From assembly GCA_016415585.1 (NCBI GenBank), contig CP066552.1:1054001-1118000 (forward strand): a stretch of 64,000 nucleotides of DNA, given 5' to 3'. The stretch's first letter is position 1, and each line of letters opens with the position of its first letter. This DNA comes from Pectobacterium carotovorum. GTDB lineage: Bacteria > Pseudomonadota > Gammaproteobacteria > Enterobacterales > Enterobacteriaceae. A model generated the notes under the pieces. The model searched no databases and was not told the DNA's origin. It was given only the letters and a program-made list of their open reading frames with translations. Made by a program: the position numbers and the translations under genes. Shown in pieces: positions 9,640-19,146 of the stretch.

Positions 9640-10701
9640 TTATGGTGCTGGAAACGTGAAACGACGGTGGATCGCTTCCAGCTCGTCAAGGATCTCGCCG
9701 TCCAGCGCCAGGTTCTGGCTGTCGATGTTGATTTGCAGCTGTTCCAGTGTGGTCGCGCCCAGCAGCGTACTGGCGACGAACGGCTGCTGACGCACAAACG
9801 CCAGTGCCATTTGCGCCGGATCCAGACCGTACTTTTGCGCCAGCGCTACGTATTCAGCAACCGCCGCCTGAGCCTGCGGGCCAGTATAGCGAGTAAAGCG
9901 GCTAAACAACGTGTTACGCGCATTGGCCGGTTTCGCGCCGTTCAGATATTTACCCGTCAGCGTACCGAACGCCAGTGACGAATAGGCGAGAAGTTCCACG
10001 CCTTCATGCTGGCTGATTTCCGCCAAGCCGACTTCAAAACTGCGGTTCAGCAAGCTGTAGGGGTTCTGAATCGACACGATACGCGGCAGATCGTGTTTTT
10101 CCGCCAGATGCAGATAGCGCATCACACCCCACGGCGTTTCGTTGGAGACGCCGACGTAGCGGATCTTACCGGCACGCACCTGCTCATTCAGCGCTTCCAG
10201 CGTTTCCAGCAGTGTCACGACCGATTTGTCTTCAGTATATTGCGGTTTGTCATCCGTATATTGATAGCTCAGCTTGCCAAAGCAGTTGGTCTGGCGCTGT
10301 GGCCAATGCAACTGATAGAGATCGATATAGTCGGTGTTCAGGCGTTGAAGGCTGGCATCCAGCGCTGCACGGATGTTTTTTCTATCCAGCGCCTGCTGTG
10401 GACGGATGCTGTGATCGTTTCCGCGCACGGGGCCGGAAACTTTACTGGCCACAATCAGTTTTTCACGTCCGCCACGGGATTTCAGCCAGGAGCCGATATA
10501 GCTCTCGGTTAACCCTTGTGTTTCCGGGCGTGGAGGAACGGCGTACATTTCTGCTGTGTCAATCAGGTTAACACCCGCGGCAATGGCGTGATCTAACTGG
10601 GCATGAGCGTCTGCTTCGCTGTTCTGTTCGCCAAAGGTCATCGTACCAAGACCCAGCACGCTCACTTCTAAAGAACTATGGGGAATTCGGTGATATTGCA
10701 T
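9640..10701 (-). CDS. tas: Aldo-keto reductase Tas
   Basis: 353 residues from the ATG at 10701 (MQYHRIPHSSLEVSVLGLG), which has AAGGAAG upstream; the longer open frame to 10737 lacks this. The AKR tetrad is visible: Asp in LIDTAEMY with its Tyr, Lys in LIVASKVSG and His in YIDLYQLHWPQR. NADPH is bound by the C-terminal barrel (around TTLEQLQINIDSQ). E. coli tas was found as a suppressor of tyrosine auxotrophy and lies beside ygdR as here; the physiological substrate is unknown. E. coli Tas has 346 residues. Confidence 0.95.
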   Translation of the reverse strand: MQYHRIPHSSLEVSVLGLGTMTFGEQNSEADAHAQLDHAIAAGVNLIDTAEMYAVPPRPETQGLTESYIGSWLKSRGGREKLIVASKVSGPVRGNDHSIRPQQALDRKNIRAALDASLQRLNTDYIDLYQLHWPQRQTNCFGKLSYQYTDDKPQYTEDKSVVTLLETLEALNEQVRAGKIRYVGVSNETPWGVMRYLHLAEKHDLPRIVSIQNPYSLLNRSFEVGLAEISQHEGVELLAYSSLAFGTLTGKYLNGAKPANARNTLFSRFTRYTGPQAQAAVAEYVALAQKYGLDPAQMALAFVRQQPFVASTLLGATTLEQLQINIDSQNLALDGEILDELEAIHRRFTFPAP

Positions 10702-10908
10702 TGCCAGCTTCCTTATGTCTGAAAATAGCAGGCGCATTTCCCGTCATTTCCGCATGATTTGCTGCGATTCCAATGAGTTTGGGAAAACACACCTGAATTC
10801 GACTATAAACGAAGCCGTGGCAAGTGGGGAAGTCTCTTCTGTTGCCCTTCAGCAGGATTTTGCCGAAGAGCATCGCTTGATGAGAGAAATATCAGGCTAA
10901 CGTTGCCG

Positions 10909-11130
10909 TTAGCGCTGCACGATCTGGGAGACTTGATCGCGGTTGATTTGTTTCTGATTACCTTGTTCATCGGTATAGCTGAGCAGCCCGGTATCTTTAT
11001 CCAGCACGGGTTTTCCCTGTGTCAGGAGCATTTGCCCCTCTTTTGTCGCCATCACGTAGTCACTGGAACAACCTGCCAGAGTGAATAATAACGCCAGTGT
11101 AATTGCCATTTTCATCCGTACTTTCATCAT
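10909..11130 (-). CDS. ygdR: YgdI/YgdR-family lipoprotein (YgdR)
   Basis: 73 residues; two adjacent ATGs could start it. The lipobox LAGC is followed by [20 protein letters not shown] and [19 protein letters not shown], the short SH3-like DUF903 domain. It is a small outer-membrane-anchored lipoprotein of unknown role. A paralogue, ygdI, is at 51425; both share the SxYVM and INRD motifs. The position next to tas matches E. coli. Confidence 0.93.
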   Translation of the reverse strand: MMKVRMKMAITLALLFTLAGCSSDYVMATKEGQMLLTQGKPVLDKDTGLLSYTDEQGNQKQINRDQVSQIVQR

Positions 11131-11237
11131 ATTAACCCGTTCATAAATGTCAAAATCTAAGGTGAGTCTAGCAAATGGCTGCGGGGGATAACGTAGGAAT
11201 AATGGAAAAAATGTGTTTGGAGGGAATTAATGTTGTG

Positions 11238-11266
11238 TAATCAGGCAGCCGATCGCCGCCTGATTA
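11238..11266 (-). terminator. Hairpin downstream of ygdQ
   Basis: A 9-bp inverted repeat TAATCAGGC / GCCTGATTA around an 11-nt loop, just past the ygdQ stop on the minus strand. No good T-run follows. Confidence 0.4.
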
Positions 11267-11302
11267 TAGGTCTTTAGCGAGAAAGACGAGGCGAGACGGC
11301 GA

Positions 11303-12019
11303 TCAGTGCGACGTTTTCTCTTTTTTACTGCGCAACAGATTCAGTGCCTCGACGGACATCGAGAAGAACATCGCAAAGTAGATATAGCCTTTCGGTACGT
11401 GGACGTCGAAACTTTCCAGAATCAGGGTGAACCCGACCAGGATCAGGAACGACAAGGCCAGCATTTTGACGGACGGATGGCGTTCGACAAACTCGCCGAT
11501 AGGGCGTGCAGAGAACATCATCACAAGAACGGCAATAATGACCGCAGCCATCATAATAAACAGATGGTCAGACAGGCCGACGGCGGTGATAACCGAATCC
11601 AGGCTGAAGATAATATCCAGCATCATGATCTGCACAATCGCGCCAAAGAAGGAGTACACCTTGGAAGTATGGTCTGCTGAACCCCCCTCGACAGTTTCAT
11701 GAATTTCCATACTCGACTTCCAGATCAGGAAGAGTCCCCCGAAGAACAGAATCAGGTCGCGTGTAGAAATTTCATTATCGAGTACGGCAAACAGCGGGTC
11801 GGTCAGACGCATGACCCAGGCAATGGAGGCGAGCAGTCCCAAACGCATCAACATTGCACCCAGCAGTCCGATGCGGCGAGCTTTGTTTTGTTGGGCTTTA
11901 GGCAGTTTGGCGACAACCAGAGATAGGAAAATAATGTTATCGATCCCAAGAACGATTTCCAGAATAGTCAGCGTTCCCAATGCTAACCATGCGTTCGGAT
12001 CAACAATCCAATCAAACAT
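11303..12019 (-). CDS. ygdQ: TerC-family integral membrane protein YgdQ
   Basis: 238 residues, close to E. coli YgdQ. It begins with MFDWIVDPNAWLALGTLTIL and the TerC signature EIVLGIDNIIFLS, and repeats it as DIIFSLDSVITAVGL; each acidic motif lies inside a membrane helix. About seven hydrophobic segments are visible. TerC proteins such as Alx and MeeF are linked to metal ion (manganese) export; for YgdQ itself this is inference. Monocistronic, minus strand. Confidence 0.92.
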   Translation of the reverse strand: MFDWIVDPNAWLALGTLTILEIVLGIDNIIFLSLVVAKLPKAQQNKARRIGLLGAMLMRLGLLASIAWVMRLTDPLFAVLDNEISTRDLILFFGGLFLIWKSSMEIHETVEGGSADHTSKVYSFFGAIVQIMMLDIIFSLDSVITAVGLSDHLFIMMAAVIIAVLVMMFSARPIGEFVERHPSVKMLALSFLILVGFTLILESFDVHVPKGYIYFAMFFSMSVEALNLLRSKKEKTSH

Positions 12020-12111
12020 TATATCAATACACCTTAAACGAAACGTAAACGATATTATACTCTGCCAGCTTAGTGCGTAGGCAAGCGAAAGTGTGATGTC
12101 ATAGATATATA

Positions 12112-12230
12112 ACTGTCATACTTCGCATGCGGCTCGTGTGTTGGCTCCCTTTTGCTCTGGGTCGGCGTCAGGATTTTCCCAGGTCGATTCCCTTGTCGCA
12201 CGGTTGTGGCGTATGGAGTGCGGCGTATCA
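12112..12230. repeat. Possible decayed ERIC element between ygdQ and mutH
   Basis: The left end (TGTCATACTTC, then GCATG and GTGTGTTGGCTCCCT) closely resembles the right end of the ERIC elements elsewhere in this window read in reverse. The core and the other end have diverged, with only weak GATTC...GGTTG-like remnants. The rest of the 12020-12313 gap shows no gene. Confidence 0.35.
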
Positions 12231-12313
12231 GGCTAGTGTACGATGAAGCGTGGTGCTGATGAAGCATACGACTCACAGAACATCGCGCTAATGCCACATG
12301 GTGCTAATGAAAC

Positions 12314-13009
12314 TTAGTTGCTGAGTTTCATAAAGTGTCGCGCCAGTAGCGGTGCGGTAAACGTTTTTTTCAGATAAAACCCGCGCGGTAAGGTTAGAAC
12401 CGGTTGACCAAACTCGCCAATTGCCTCCGTTAAGGCCCGGCTATTTGCTGCCTTGGGGCGTAATTGCAGTACTTCGCCATGTCGGGCGGTGATGCTTTCT
12501 ACCCGACCAAGTACGATCAAGTCCATCAACTCTTCCCAATCGCAGCGCAGCTGTTCCTCTTCTTCTTCATTGGGGCTCCAGATCAGCGGCGTGCCAATAC
12601 GGCGTTCCCCCAGCGGAATGTGGCGTGAACCTTCCACTGGAATCCACAGTACCCGAGCAAGCTTGCGTCGCACGTGGCTGCTTTCCCACGTTACGCCGCT
12701 ATTGCCTGTTAACGGGGCGACACAGACGAATGTCGTTTCCAGCGGTTTGCCCTGTTCATCAATTGGGATGGTTTTTAGCTCAACGCCGATGCCGGGGAAA
12801 TCCTGCTCGGGCTTGCTACCTGCGCTTGCACCCAGAAAACGTTCCAGTAAGACCCCAATCCAGCCTTTATCACGTTTCAGGTTGGCAGGAAGAGGCAGAA
12901 GAGCGATGTCCGCTAATTCCGCGAGATTATAACCCGCGAGAGATTGAGCGCGTTCCAGCAACGTGTGCTCACTTGGTGGCGCAGTCGTGTGAACCGTGGG
13001 TGAATTCAT
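12314..13009 (-). CDS. mutH: DNA mismatch repair endonuclease MutH
   Basis: 231 residues from the ATG at 13009 (E. coli 229); the open frame runs on to 13144 without family similarity. The active site D-x6-E-x-K appears as [11 protein letters not shown] with Asp70, Glu77 and Lys79, identical to E. coli numbering. MutH nicks the unmethylated strand at hemimethylated GATC when activated by MutS-MutL. An acidic EEEEE stretch lies around residue 170. It is divergent from rppH, as in E. coli. Confidence 0.98.
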   Translation of the reverse strand: MNSPTVHTTAPPSEHTLLERAQSLAGYNLAELADIALLPLPANLKRDKGWIGVLLERFLGASAGSKPEQDFPGIGVELKTIPIDEQGKPLETTFVCVAPLTGNSGVTWESSHVRRKLARVLWIPVEGSRHIPLGERRIGTPLIWSPNEEEEEQLRCDWEELMDLIVLGRVESITARHGEVLQLRPKAANSRALTEAIGEFGQPVLTLPRGFYLKKTFTAPLLARHFMKLSN

Positions 13010-13705
13010 AGCGTATAGCCCGATGTTTTTCCGCTCAAAAAAAATACAATACGTGGAGAATACCAACGCACAGCCTAGACGACTGTGGAGAAAAACAATA
13101 ATAGCATGATTCGTAGCGCTTTTTTTTAGTGTGATGGCGATCACTTAACACCGTTTTGCAAACTGTGCACGTATAGCCACTGACAATAAACAGGATCTTA
13201 CACTAGGTTATCCACAGATTTCTTGGATAACCCACATAAACATGAATTACTGGTTCGATTTACAGCCTTGACGCCCAGCCTCTTTGCTGTTTTTGCCTAT
13301 TTATTGCCTGACTTTGAGGCATTCCCTGTGGATAAAATCGGCATAGTGCGATCTTTCGCCAATCTTGCGTTGTACGCCATTTGAACAAAAAATAAGGGGT
13401 CGAAATTTCAAGTAAAATGGTTTGTAATTTCATGAATAAAAAGCACTATTTTTTAATTCGCATTAATATTTTTTCTTCATGAAAAATGAGTTTTACTCAC
13501 TTCTTCATGGGTTCTGCACAAAGATGTCCACAGAAAAAGTGAATAAATTGCCGATTCTGGTCTTCACATGTTTATAACTTTGATCTTATCTGTGGGTTAT
13601 CTTACTTTTATTCGTATCACATGCTTTCTAAGCAGTGGTTTACCGCCTGACGGGAGTGTGAAACAATCAGGTCATCTTTGCATTGATGTTTATCGAGGTA
13701 GTCCG
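13010..13705. other. mutH-rppH intergenic region with two DnaA-box-like sites
   Basis: This 696-bp gap is AT-rich. It holds TTATCCACA at 13208-13216 and its inverse TGTGGATAA at 13327-13335, each a perfect match to the strong DnaA box. The first lies inside an inverted repeat GGTTATCC (13206-13213) / GGATAACC (13225-13232). An open frame covers 13568-13705 as an upstream extension of rppH but lacks family similarity. No convincing gene is visible. Confidence 0.5.
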
Positions 13706-14239
13706 GTGATCGATGATGATGGCTACCGCCCAAACGTTGGTATTGTAATTTGTAATCGGCAGGGGCAGGTGATGTGGGCCCGGCGCTATGGTCAGCACTC
13801 CTGGCAGTTTCCGCAGGGGGGGATTAACCCCGGTGAAAGTGCTGAGCAGGCGATGTACCGCGAACTGTTTGAAGAAGTCGGGTTAAGAAAAAAGGATGTG
13901 CGCGTATTGGCATCTACCCGTAACTGGTTACGCTATAAATTACCAAAGCGTTTGGTGCGTTGGGATACAAAACCGGTCTGTATCGGCCAAAAGCAGAAAT
14001 GGTTTTTGCTACAGTTGATGTGTAATGAGTCGGATATCAATATGCAGAGCAGCGGCACGCCGGAATTTGATGGCTGGCGCTGGGTGAGTTACTGGTATCC
14101 GGTACGTCAGGTCGTTTCTTTTAAGCGAGATGTGTATCGTCGCGTGATGAAGGAATTTATCAACCCGGTGATACTGCTTCAGGAGAGTGTTGCGGCTCGG
14201 GTGGTTACGCCATCCGGTCCTCGGCGAAAAAGAGGGTAA
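13706..14239 (+). CDS. rppH: RNA pyrophosphohydrolase RppH
   Basis: 177 residues (E. coli 176) from a GTG start at 13706 behind GAGGT at 6-base spacing; this reproduces the family N-terminus [19 protein letters not shown]. The Nudix box is [20 protein letters not shown] followed by VGL. RppH removes pyrophosphate from 5'-triphosphorylated mRNA and so starts RNase E-dependent decay. The basic tail GPRRKRG is also conserved. ptsP follows 12 bp later, as in E. coli. Confidence 0.97.
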   Translation: MIDDDGYRPNVGIVICNRQGQVMWARRYGQHSWQFPQGGINPGESAEQAMYRELFEEVGLRKKDVRVLASTRNWLRYKLPKRLVRWDTKPVCIGQKQKWFLLQLMCNESDINMQSSGTPEFDGWRWVSYWYPVRQVVSFKRDVYRRVMKEFINPVILLQESVAARVVTPSGPRRKRG

Positions 14240-14251
14240 TTCAGGCACATT

Positions 14252-16499
14252 ATGCTCACGCGCTTGCGAGAAATTGTCGAAAACGTTGCGGCAACGGCCC
14301 GACTTAGTGATGCGCTGGACATTCTGGTCAATGAGACCTGTCAGGCTATGGACACGGAAGTCTGTTCCATTTATCTGGCCGATCACGATCGTCAATGCTA
14401 TTACCTGATGGCAACGCGCGGGTTAAAAAAAGCCGCGCGGGCGCACGGTTACGCTGGCGTTTGGGCAAGGTATTGTCGGGCTGGTCGGGCAACGTGCTGA
14501 GCCTATCAATCTGGCCGATGCTCGCGCCCATCCCAGTTTCAAATATATCCCCGCGGTGAAAGAGCAACATTTCCGATCTTTTCTTGGCGTTCCCATTATC
14601 TACCGCCGCCACCTGCTGGGCGTATTGGTAGTGCAACAGCGTGAACATCGTCAGTTTGATAAAAACGAAGAATCGTTCATGGTGACGCTGGCCACGCAGA
14701 TGGCCGCTATTCTCTCTCTTTCGCAGATAAAAACGCTCTTCGGTCAATACCGCCAGACGCGCGTTAAGGCGCTGGTGGCTGCACCGGGTGTGGCGATTGC
14801 CCCCGGCTGGCAGGATTGTACCCAGCCCTCTCTGGAACAGGTTTTCCCTGCGTCGAGTCTGGACAGTGAGCGCGAACGCTCCCGCTTAACGCAGGCGCTG
14901 GAAGAGGCAACGGCGGAATTCCGTCGCTTCAGCAAGCGGTTTAGCGCCAGCGCGCAGAAAGAGAGCGCGGCGATTTTCGATTTGTATTCGCACTTGCTGA
15001 ATGATGCGCGGCTAAAGCGTGAACTCTTTCAGGAAGTGGATGCAGGTAATGCTGCCGAGTGGGCCGTCAAGCTGGTGATCGAACGTTTTGCCGCGCAGTT
15101 TACCAATTTGCAGGATACTTACTTGCGCGAACGCGCCGGCGATCTACGCGCGTTGGGGCAACGGCTGCTGTTCCACCTCGACGATAACGCGCAAATCATG
15201 GGGCAATGGCCTGAGCGCTTTATTCTTGTGGCGGATGAATTAACGGCTACGCTTTTGGCGGAACTGCCGCCGGAGCGGTTGGCGGGTGTTGTTGTCTATG
15301 ACGGTGCAGCCAATTCGCATGCGGCAATTCTCGTCCGTGCCATGGGCATTCCGACGCTAGTCGGCGCGGACATTCAGCCTGACATGCTGCATCAGCGCCT
15401 GCTGATCATCGACGGCTATCGCGGCGAGTTGCTGGTCGATCCCGAACCCGTGCTGGTACAGGAATACCAGCGCCTGCTGACGGAAGAAAACGAGCTGACC
15501 CGTCTGGCTGAAGGTGAAATGGAGCAGCCTGCCGTGCTGAAAAGCGGCGAGCGCATTCAGGTCATGCTGAATGCGGGGCTAAGCGCTGAGCACGAAAAAC
15601 GCTTTATCAATCAGGTCGATGGCGTGGGGCTGTACCGCACGGAAATTCCTTTTATGCTGCAAAGCGGCTTTCCGTCCGAAGATGAGCAGATGGCGCAATA
15701 TCAAAGCATGTTGGCGCTTTACCCAACGCGCCCTGTGATGTTGCGCACGTTGGATATCGGCGCGGATAAGCCGCTGCCTTATCTGCCTATCAGCGAAGAG
15801 AACCCGTGTCTCGGCTGGCGCGGCATTCGTATTACGCTCGATCAGCCTGAAATCTTTCTGATTCAGGTGCGCGCCATGCTGCGTGCCAACGCGCATAGTG
15901 GCAATCTCAACATCCTATTGCCGATGATCAGCAGTCTGGATGAAATCAGTGAAGCACGTCGCCTGATCGATCAGGCCGCAGGCGAAGTGGAGGAATTACT
16001 GGGCTTCCCGCAGCCCAAGCCGCGAATTGGGATCATGATTGAAGTCCCGTCGATGCTGTTCCTGCTCCCCCATCTGGCTTCTCGCATCGATTTTGTTTCG
16101 GTTGGCACCAACGATCTGACGCAGTATTTGCTGGCAGTAGATCGTAACAACGCCCACGTGGCATCGCTTTATGACAGTCTGCATCCTTCCATGTTGCAGG
16201 CGTTGAATATGATCGCCGTCGAGTGCGAGCGACATAACATTCCGCTTTCCGTGTGCGGTGAAATGGCGGGAGAAGCGCTCGGCGCATTGCTGCTGACCGG
16301 ACTGGGTTATCGCTCGTTCAGTATGAACGGGCGCAGCGTGGCGCGAATTAAATATCTGCTGCGCCAAATTACGCTGGCTGAATCGCAGTCGTTGGTGAAG
16401 CAATTGCTGAATGCACAGAGCGCGACGGAAGTCCGGCAGTGGGCGGCGATTTTCATGGAAGAGCGTGGATTGGGCGGCTTGATTCGCGGCGGGCGCTAA
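14252..16499 (+). pseudogene. ptsP: PEP-protein phosphotransferase of the nitrogen PTS, frameshifted
   Basis: EI-Ntr carries an N-terminal GAF domain and a PEP-dependent EI domain and phosphorylates NPr (PtsO). The first frame (14252-14500) gives MLTRLREIVENVAATARL and continues to MATRGLKK, then derails to a stop. The family sequence PRGRTVTLAF, then GIVGLVG, resumes in another frame and runs to 16499. The break falls in seven A at 14425-14431: six A would restore LKKPRG and a protein of 748 residues, the E. coli length. Downstream motifs are intact: active-site His in DGAANSHAAI, GLYRTEIPFML, SVGTNDLTQYLL and the catalytic Cys in VCGEMAG. One inserted base is therefore the only defect, either real or a sequencing artefact. 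Confidence 0.85.
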
Positions 16500-16529
16500 T
16501 TCGTCGCGGTGCGCTCCTTAGTTATGAAC

Positions 16530-16609
16530 ATACTCTAAATAATTCAAGTTTCAGGACAAAACGTTAACGTTTTGAACAACGCACACGCAACTTGAAGTAT
16601 GACGAGTAT
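16530..16609. repeat. Shortened ERIC element downstream of ptsP
   Basis: 80 bp bounded by ATACTC and GAGTAT, with ERIC ends (TAAATAATTCAAGTTTCAGG on the left, CACGCAACTTGAAGTATGAC on the right). The usual core is missing; its place is taken by a 16-bp palindrome AAAACGTTAACGTTTT at 16558-16573. It fills much of the ptsP-lgt gap, which otherwise contains the lgt leader. Confidence 0.8.
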
Positions 16610-16766
16610 AAATGTTTTACAGAACTTTTCCCCTCAGCGAGCAATGAGCGCGGGTGCGTATGCTATGATTCGCCACCGCGGTTCGCAGGAACGGATTCAT
16701 TCTCCTGCCTTTTGCCTATCAATGACGATCCCGAAAGCAGGGATAACACAATAAAATATGTGGTGA

Positions 16767-17636
16767 ATGATGACGACAAGCTATCTGGCGTTTCCTCAGT
16801 TTGATCCCGTGATTTTCTCAATTGGCCCGCTGGCGCTGCACTGGTATGGGCTGATGTATCTGGTGGGTTTTGTATTTGCCATGTGGTTGGCGGTGCGTCG
16901 GGCGAATAAACCGGGTAGCGGTTGGACCAAAGATGAAGTCGAAAACCTGCTGTATATGGGGTTCCTTGGCGTCTTCGTCGGCGGGCGTCTGGGCTATGTC
17001 CTGTTTTATGCCTTCCCGTCATTTCTTGAAAACCCGCTCTACCTTTTCAAAGTCTGGGATGGCGGCATGTCGTTCCACGGCGGCTTAATGGGCGTGATCT
17101 GCGTCATGCTGTGGTTCGCTCATCGCACCAAACGCCATTTCTTCCAGGTCGCTGATTTTATTGCTCCTTTGATTCCTTTTGGGCTTGGCGCAGGCCGGTT
17201 GGGCAATTTCATCAACGGCGAACTGTGGGGACGCGTGACGACGGATACACCGTGGGCGATGCTGTTTCCTGGCTCGCGTGGTGAAGATATGATGCTGGCC
17301 GTCAGCAATCCGCAGTGGCAGGCGATTTTCAATCAGTATGGCATGCTGCCGCGTCATCCTTCCCAGCTGTATCAAATGATGCTGGAAGGTGTGGCACTGT
17401 TTATCATTCTGAATCTCTTTATCCGTAAACCTCGGCCGATGGGCAGCGTCTCAGGGCTTTTCCTGATCGGTTACGGCACGTTCCGAATTATTACTGAATT
17501 CTTCCGTCAGCCGGATGCACAGCTGGGGCTGTTCGGCGACCTGTTCAGCATGGGACAAATCCTGTCACTGCCGATGGTGATCGCCGGTATTCTGATGATG
17601 GTCTGGGCCTATCGCCGTCAGCCTGCACAGCAATAA
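16767..17636 (+). CDS. lgt: Prolipoprotein diacylglyceryl transferase
   Basis: 289 residues; of the two starting ATGs the second matches E. coli. The inner-membrane enzyme has about seven helices. Key family motifs are present: [11 protein letters not shown], the HGG loop in MSFHGGLMG, and the Lgt signature [18 protein letters not shown]. It transfers diacylglycerol from phosphatidylglycerol to the lipobox Cys of prolipoproteins, so it matures MltC, MltA, YgdI and YgdR encoded in this window. thyA follows 36 bp later, as in E. coli. Confidence 0.98.
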   Translation: MMTTSYLAFPQFDPVIFSIGPLALHWYGLMYLVGFVFAMWLAVRRANKPGSGWTKDEVENLLYMGFLGVFVGGRLGYVLFYAFPSFLENPLYLFKVWDGGMSFHGGLMGVICVMLWFAHRTKRHFFQVADFIAPLIPFGLGAGRLGNFINGELWGRVTTDTPWAMLFPGSRGEDMMLAVSNPQWQAIFNQYGMLPRHPSQLYQMMLEGVALFIILNLFIRKPRPMGSVSGLFLIGYGTFRIITEFFRQPDAQLGLFGDLFSMGQILSLPMVIAGILMMVWAYRRQPAQQ

Positions 17637-17672
17637 TCCGCTGTCCTTCTTTAATTTTTGTGATGAGGTAGT

Positions 17673-18467
17673 ATGAAACAGTATCTGGATCTGATGAAGA
17701 AAGTGCTTGAAGAAGGCACGCCGAAAGCCGACCGCACTGGCACGGGCACGCGTTCTATTTTCGGCCATCAGATGCGTTTCAACTTGCAGGACGGGTTTCC
17801 GCTGGTTACCACCAAAAAATGCCACCTGCGTTCGATTATCCATGAACTGCTCTGGTTCCTGAACGGCGATACCAATGTTGCTTATCTGCATGAAAACAAA
17901 GTCAGTATTTGGGACGAATGGGCGGATGAGAACGGTAATTTGGGGCCGGTTTACGGTAAACAGTGGCGTTCATGGGGAGCCGCAGACGGTCGTGAGATCG
18001 ACCAGTTGAAGAATGTCCTGACCCAGTTGAGACAGGATCCAGATTCTCGCCGTATTATCGTGTCTGCCTGGAACGTGGGTGAGCTGGACAAAATGGCGCT
18101 GGCACCGTGCCACGCGTTTTTCCAGTTCTACGTGGCGGATGGCAAACTCTCTTGCCAGCTTTATCAGCGCTCGTGCGATATCTTCCTCGGCCTGCCGTTC
18201 AATATCGCCAGCTATGCGCTGCTGGTGCATATGGTGGCGCAGCAGTGCGATCTCGACGTTGGTGATTTCGTCTGGACTGGCGGCGACACGCATTTGTACA
18301 ACAACCATCTGGAACAGACGAATTTACAGTTGAGCCGTGAACCGCGCGCGCTGCCTAAACTGGTGATTAAGCGCCGCCCGGATACGCTGTTCGACTACCG
18401 CTTCGAGGACTTTGAAATTGAGGGATACGATCCGCATCCTGCCATCAAAGCACCGGTTGCGATCTAA
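17673..18467 (+). CDS. thyA: Thymidylate synthase
   Basis: 264 residues, the exact E. coli length. The catalytic Cys146 lies in [11 protein letters not shown]. The dUMP-binding residues occur in [20 protein letters not shown] and in DTHLYNNH. The ATG follows GATGAGGTAGT. It makes dTMP from dUMP using methylene-tetrahydrofolate. Transcription probably comes partly from lgt; a terminator follows. Confidence 0.99.
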   Translation: MKQYLDLMKKVLEEGTPKADRTGTGTRSIFGHQMRFNLQDGFPLVTTKKCHLRSIIHELLWFLNGDTNVAYLHENKVSIWDEWADENGNLGPVYGKQWRSWGAADGREIDQLKNVLTQLRQDPDSRRIIVSAWNVGELDKMALAPCHAFFQFYVADGKLSCQLYQRSCDIFLGLPFNIASYALLVHMVAQQCDLDVGDFVWTGGDTHLYNNHLEQTNLQLSREPRALPKLVIKRRPDTLFDYRFEDFEIEGYDPHPAIKAPVAI

Positions 18468-18487
18468 GTCTCTCCCATGTTTTTCAG

Positions 18488-18510
18488 GGCCGCGTAATGC
18501 GGCCTTTTTT
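18488..18510 (+). terminator. Rho-independent terminator after thyA
   Basis: Stem GGCCGC / GCGGCC, loop GTAAT, followed directly by T6. Confidence 0.85.
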
Positions 18511-18642
18511 ATTTCCCTCGTTTTCCCTACCTCTCCGCACGCTTTTTCTGTTGTTACATCGTTGCAGTAAAACATTGCGGGTCGCCGCGTAGAACGTCGT
18601 TAACACGCTGTTTTTGCTGATAAGACTCATTATCCTGACACC

Positions 18643-19146
18643 ATGAAAATAAGAAATCGGCAACAGCGGGGGTTTACCTTGCTTGAATTATTGGTGGTGC
18701 TGACGATTGTGGCGCTAATGGCGGGTGGCGGCTTGCATGGCTGGATTCAGTATCAGCAGGCAATTCGTTTGGAGCAGAGTGCCCAGCAACTGCTGGACTT
18801 TTTGAGTCGGGTTCAGGCGAATGCCTACTGGCATAACGAAACCCGCACAGCGAAGCTCATACCGCAGGGAGAATTATGGTGCATGGTGGCAGGGCAGAAT
18901 GAAAAGCAGGCAGAGGATTCGTGCCGTGAGAACCATCCGGGACAGTTCGTTCGCCGCACGCAGGATGTGGTGTTGGCAAAGTTCACAAGCAACGTTTTTA
19001 CGTTCTTTGGCTTGCGTAACGCGGCACAGGCTGGGCACATCTCGCTGTCGAATTCTGCGGGTCAGTTACGCCTCATCATCTCGGTGAGAGGGCGCATGCG
19101 TCTGTGCAGCGAGTCGCAGGCTGTCCTGGCGATTCCCCTATGCTGA
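18643..19146 (+). CDS. ppdA: Prepilin peptidase-dependent protein A (pseudopilin)
   Basis: 167 residues. A short basic leader ends at RQQRG, followed by the type IV prepilin motif FTLLELLVVLTIVALM with the +5 Glu, then a long N-terminal hydrophobic helix. This is the major-pseudopilin-like member of the ppdA-ppdB-ygdB-ppdC set found between thyA and recC in Enterobacterales. The products are processed by a PilD/GspO-type peptidase and form a minor-pilin complex. The stop overlaps the start of ppdB. Confidence 0.93.
   Translation: MKIRNRQQRGFTLLELLVVLTIVALMAGGGLHGWIQYQQAIRLEQSAQQLLDFLSRVQANAYWHNETRTAKLIPQGELWCMVAGQNEKQAEDSCRENHPGQFVRRTQDVVLAKFTSNVFTFFGLRNAAQAGHISLSNSAGQLRLIISVRGRMRLCSESQAVLAIPLC

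Noticed and set aside
13023..13144. Upstream part of the mutH open frame
   Set aside because: MutH numbering (Asp70, Glu77, Lys79) fits the ATG at 13009; the upstream part has no similarity.
13568..13705. N-terminal extension of rppH beginning with a hydrophobic stretch
   Set aside because: The GTG at 13706 has a good ribosome site and gives the family length; the extension is not found in RppH proteins.
14556..16499. Separate gene for a short PTS enzyme I
   Set aside because: It is the continuation of ptsP after the frameshift; there is no ribosome site and the GAF domain would be cut in two.
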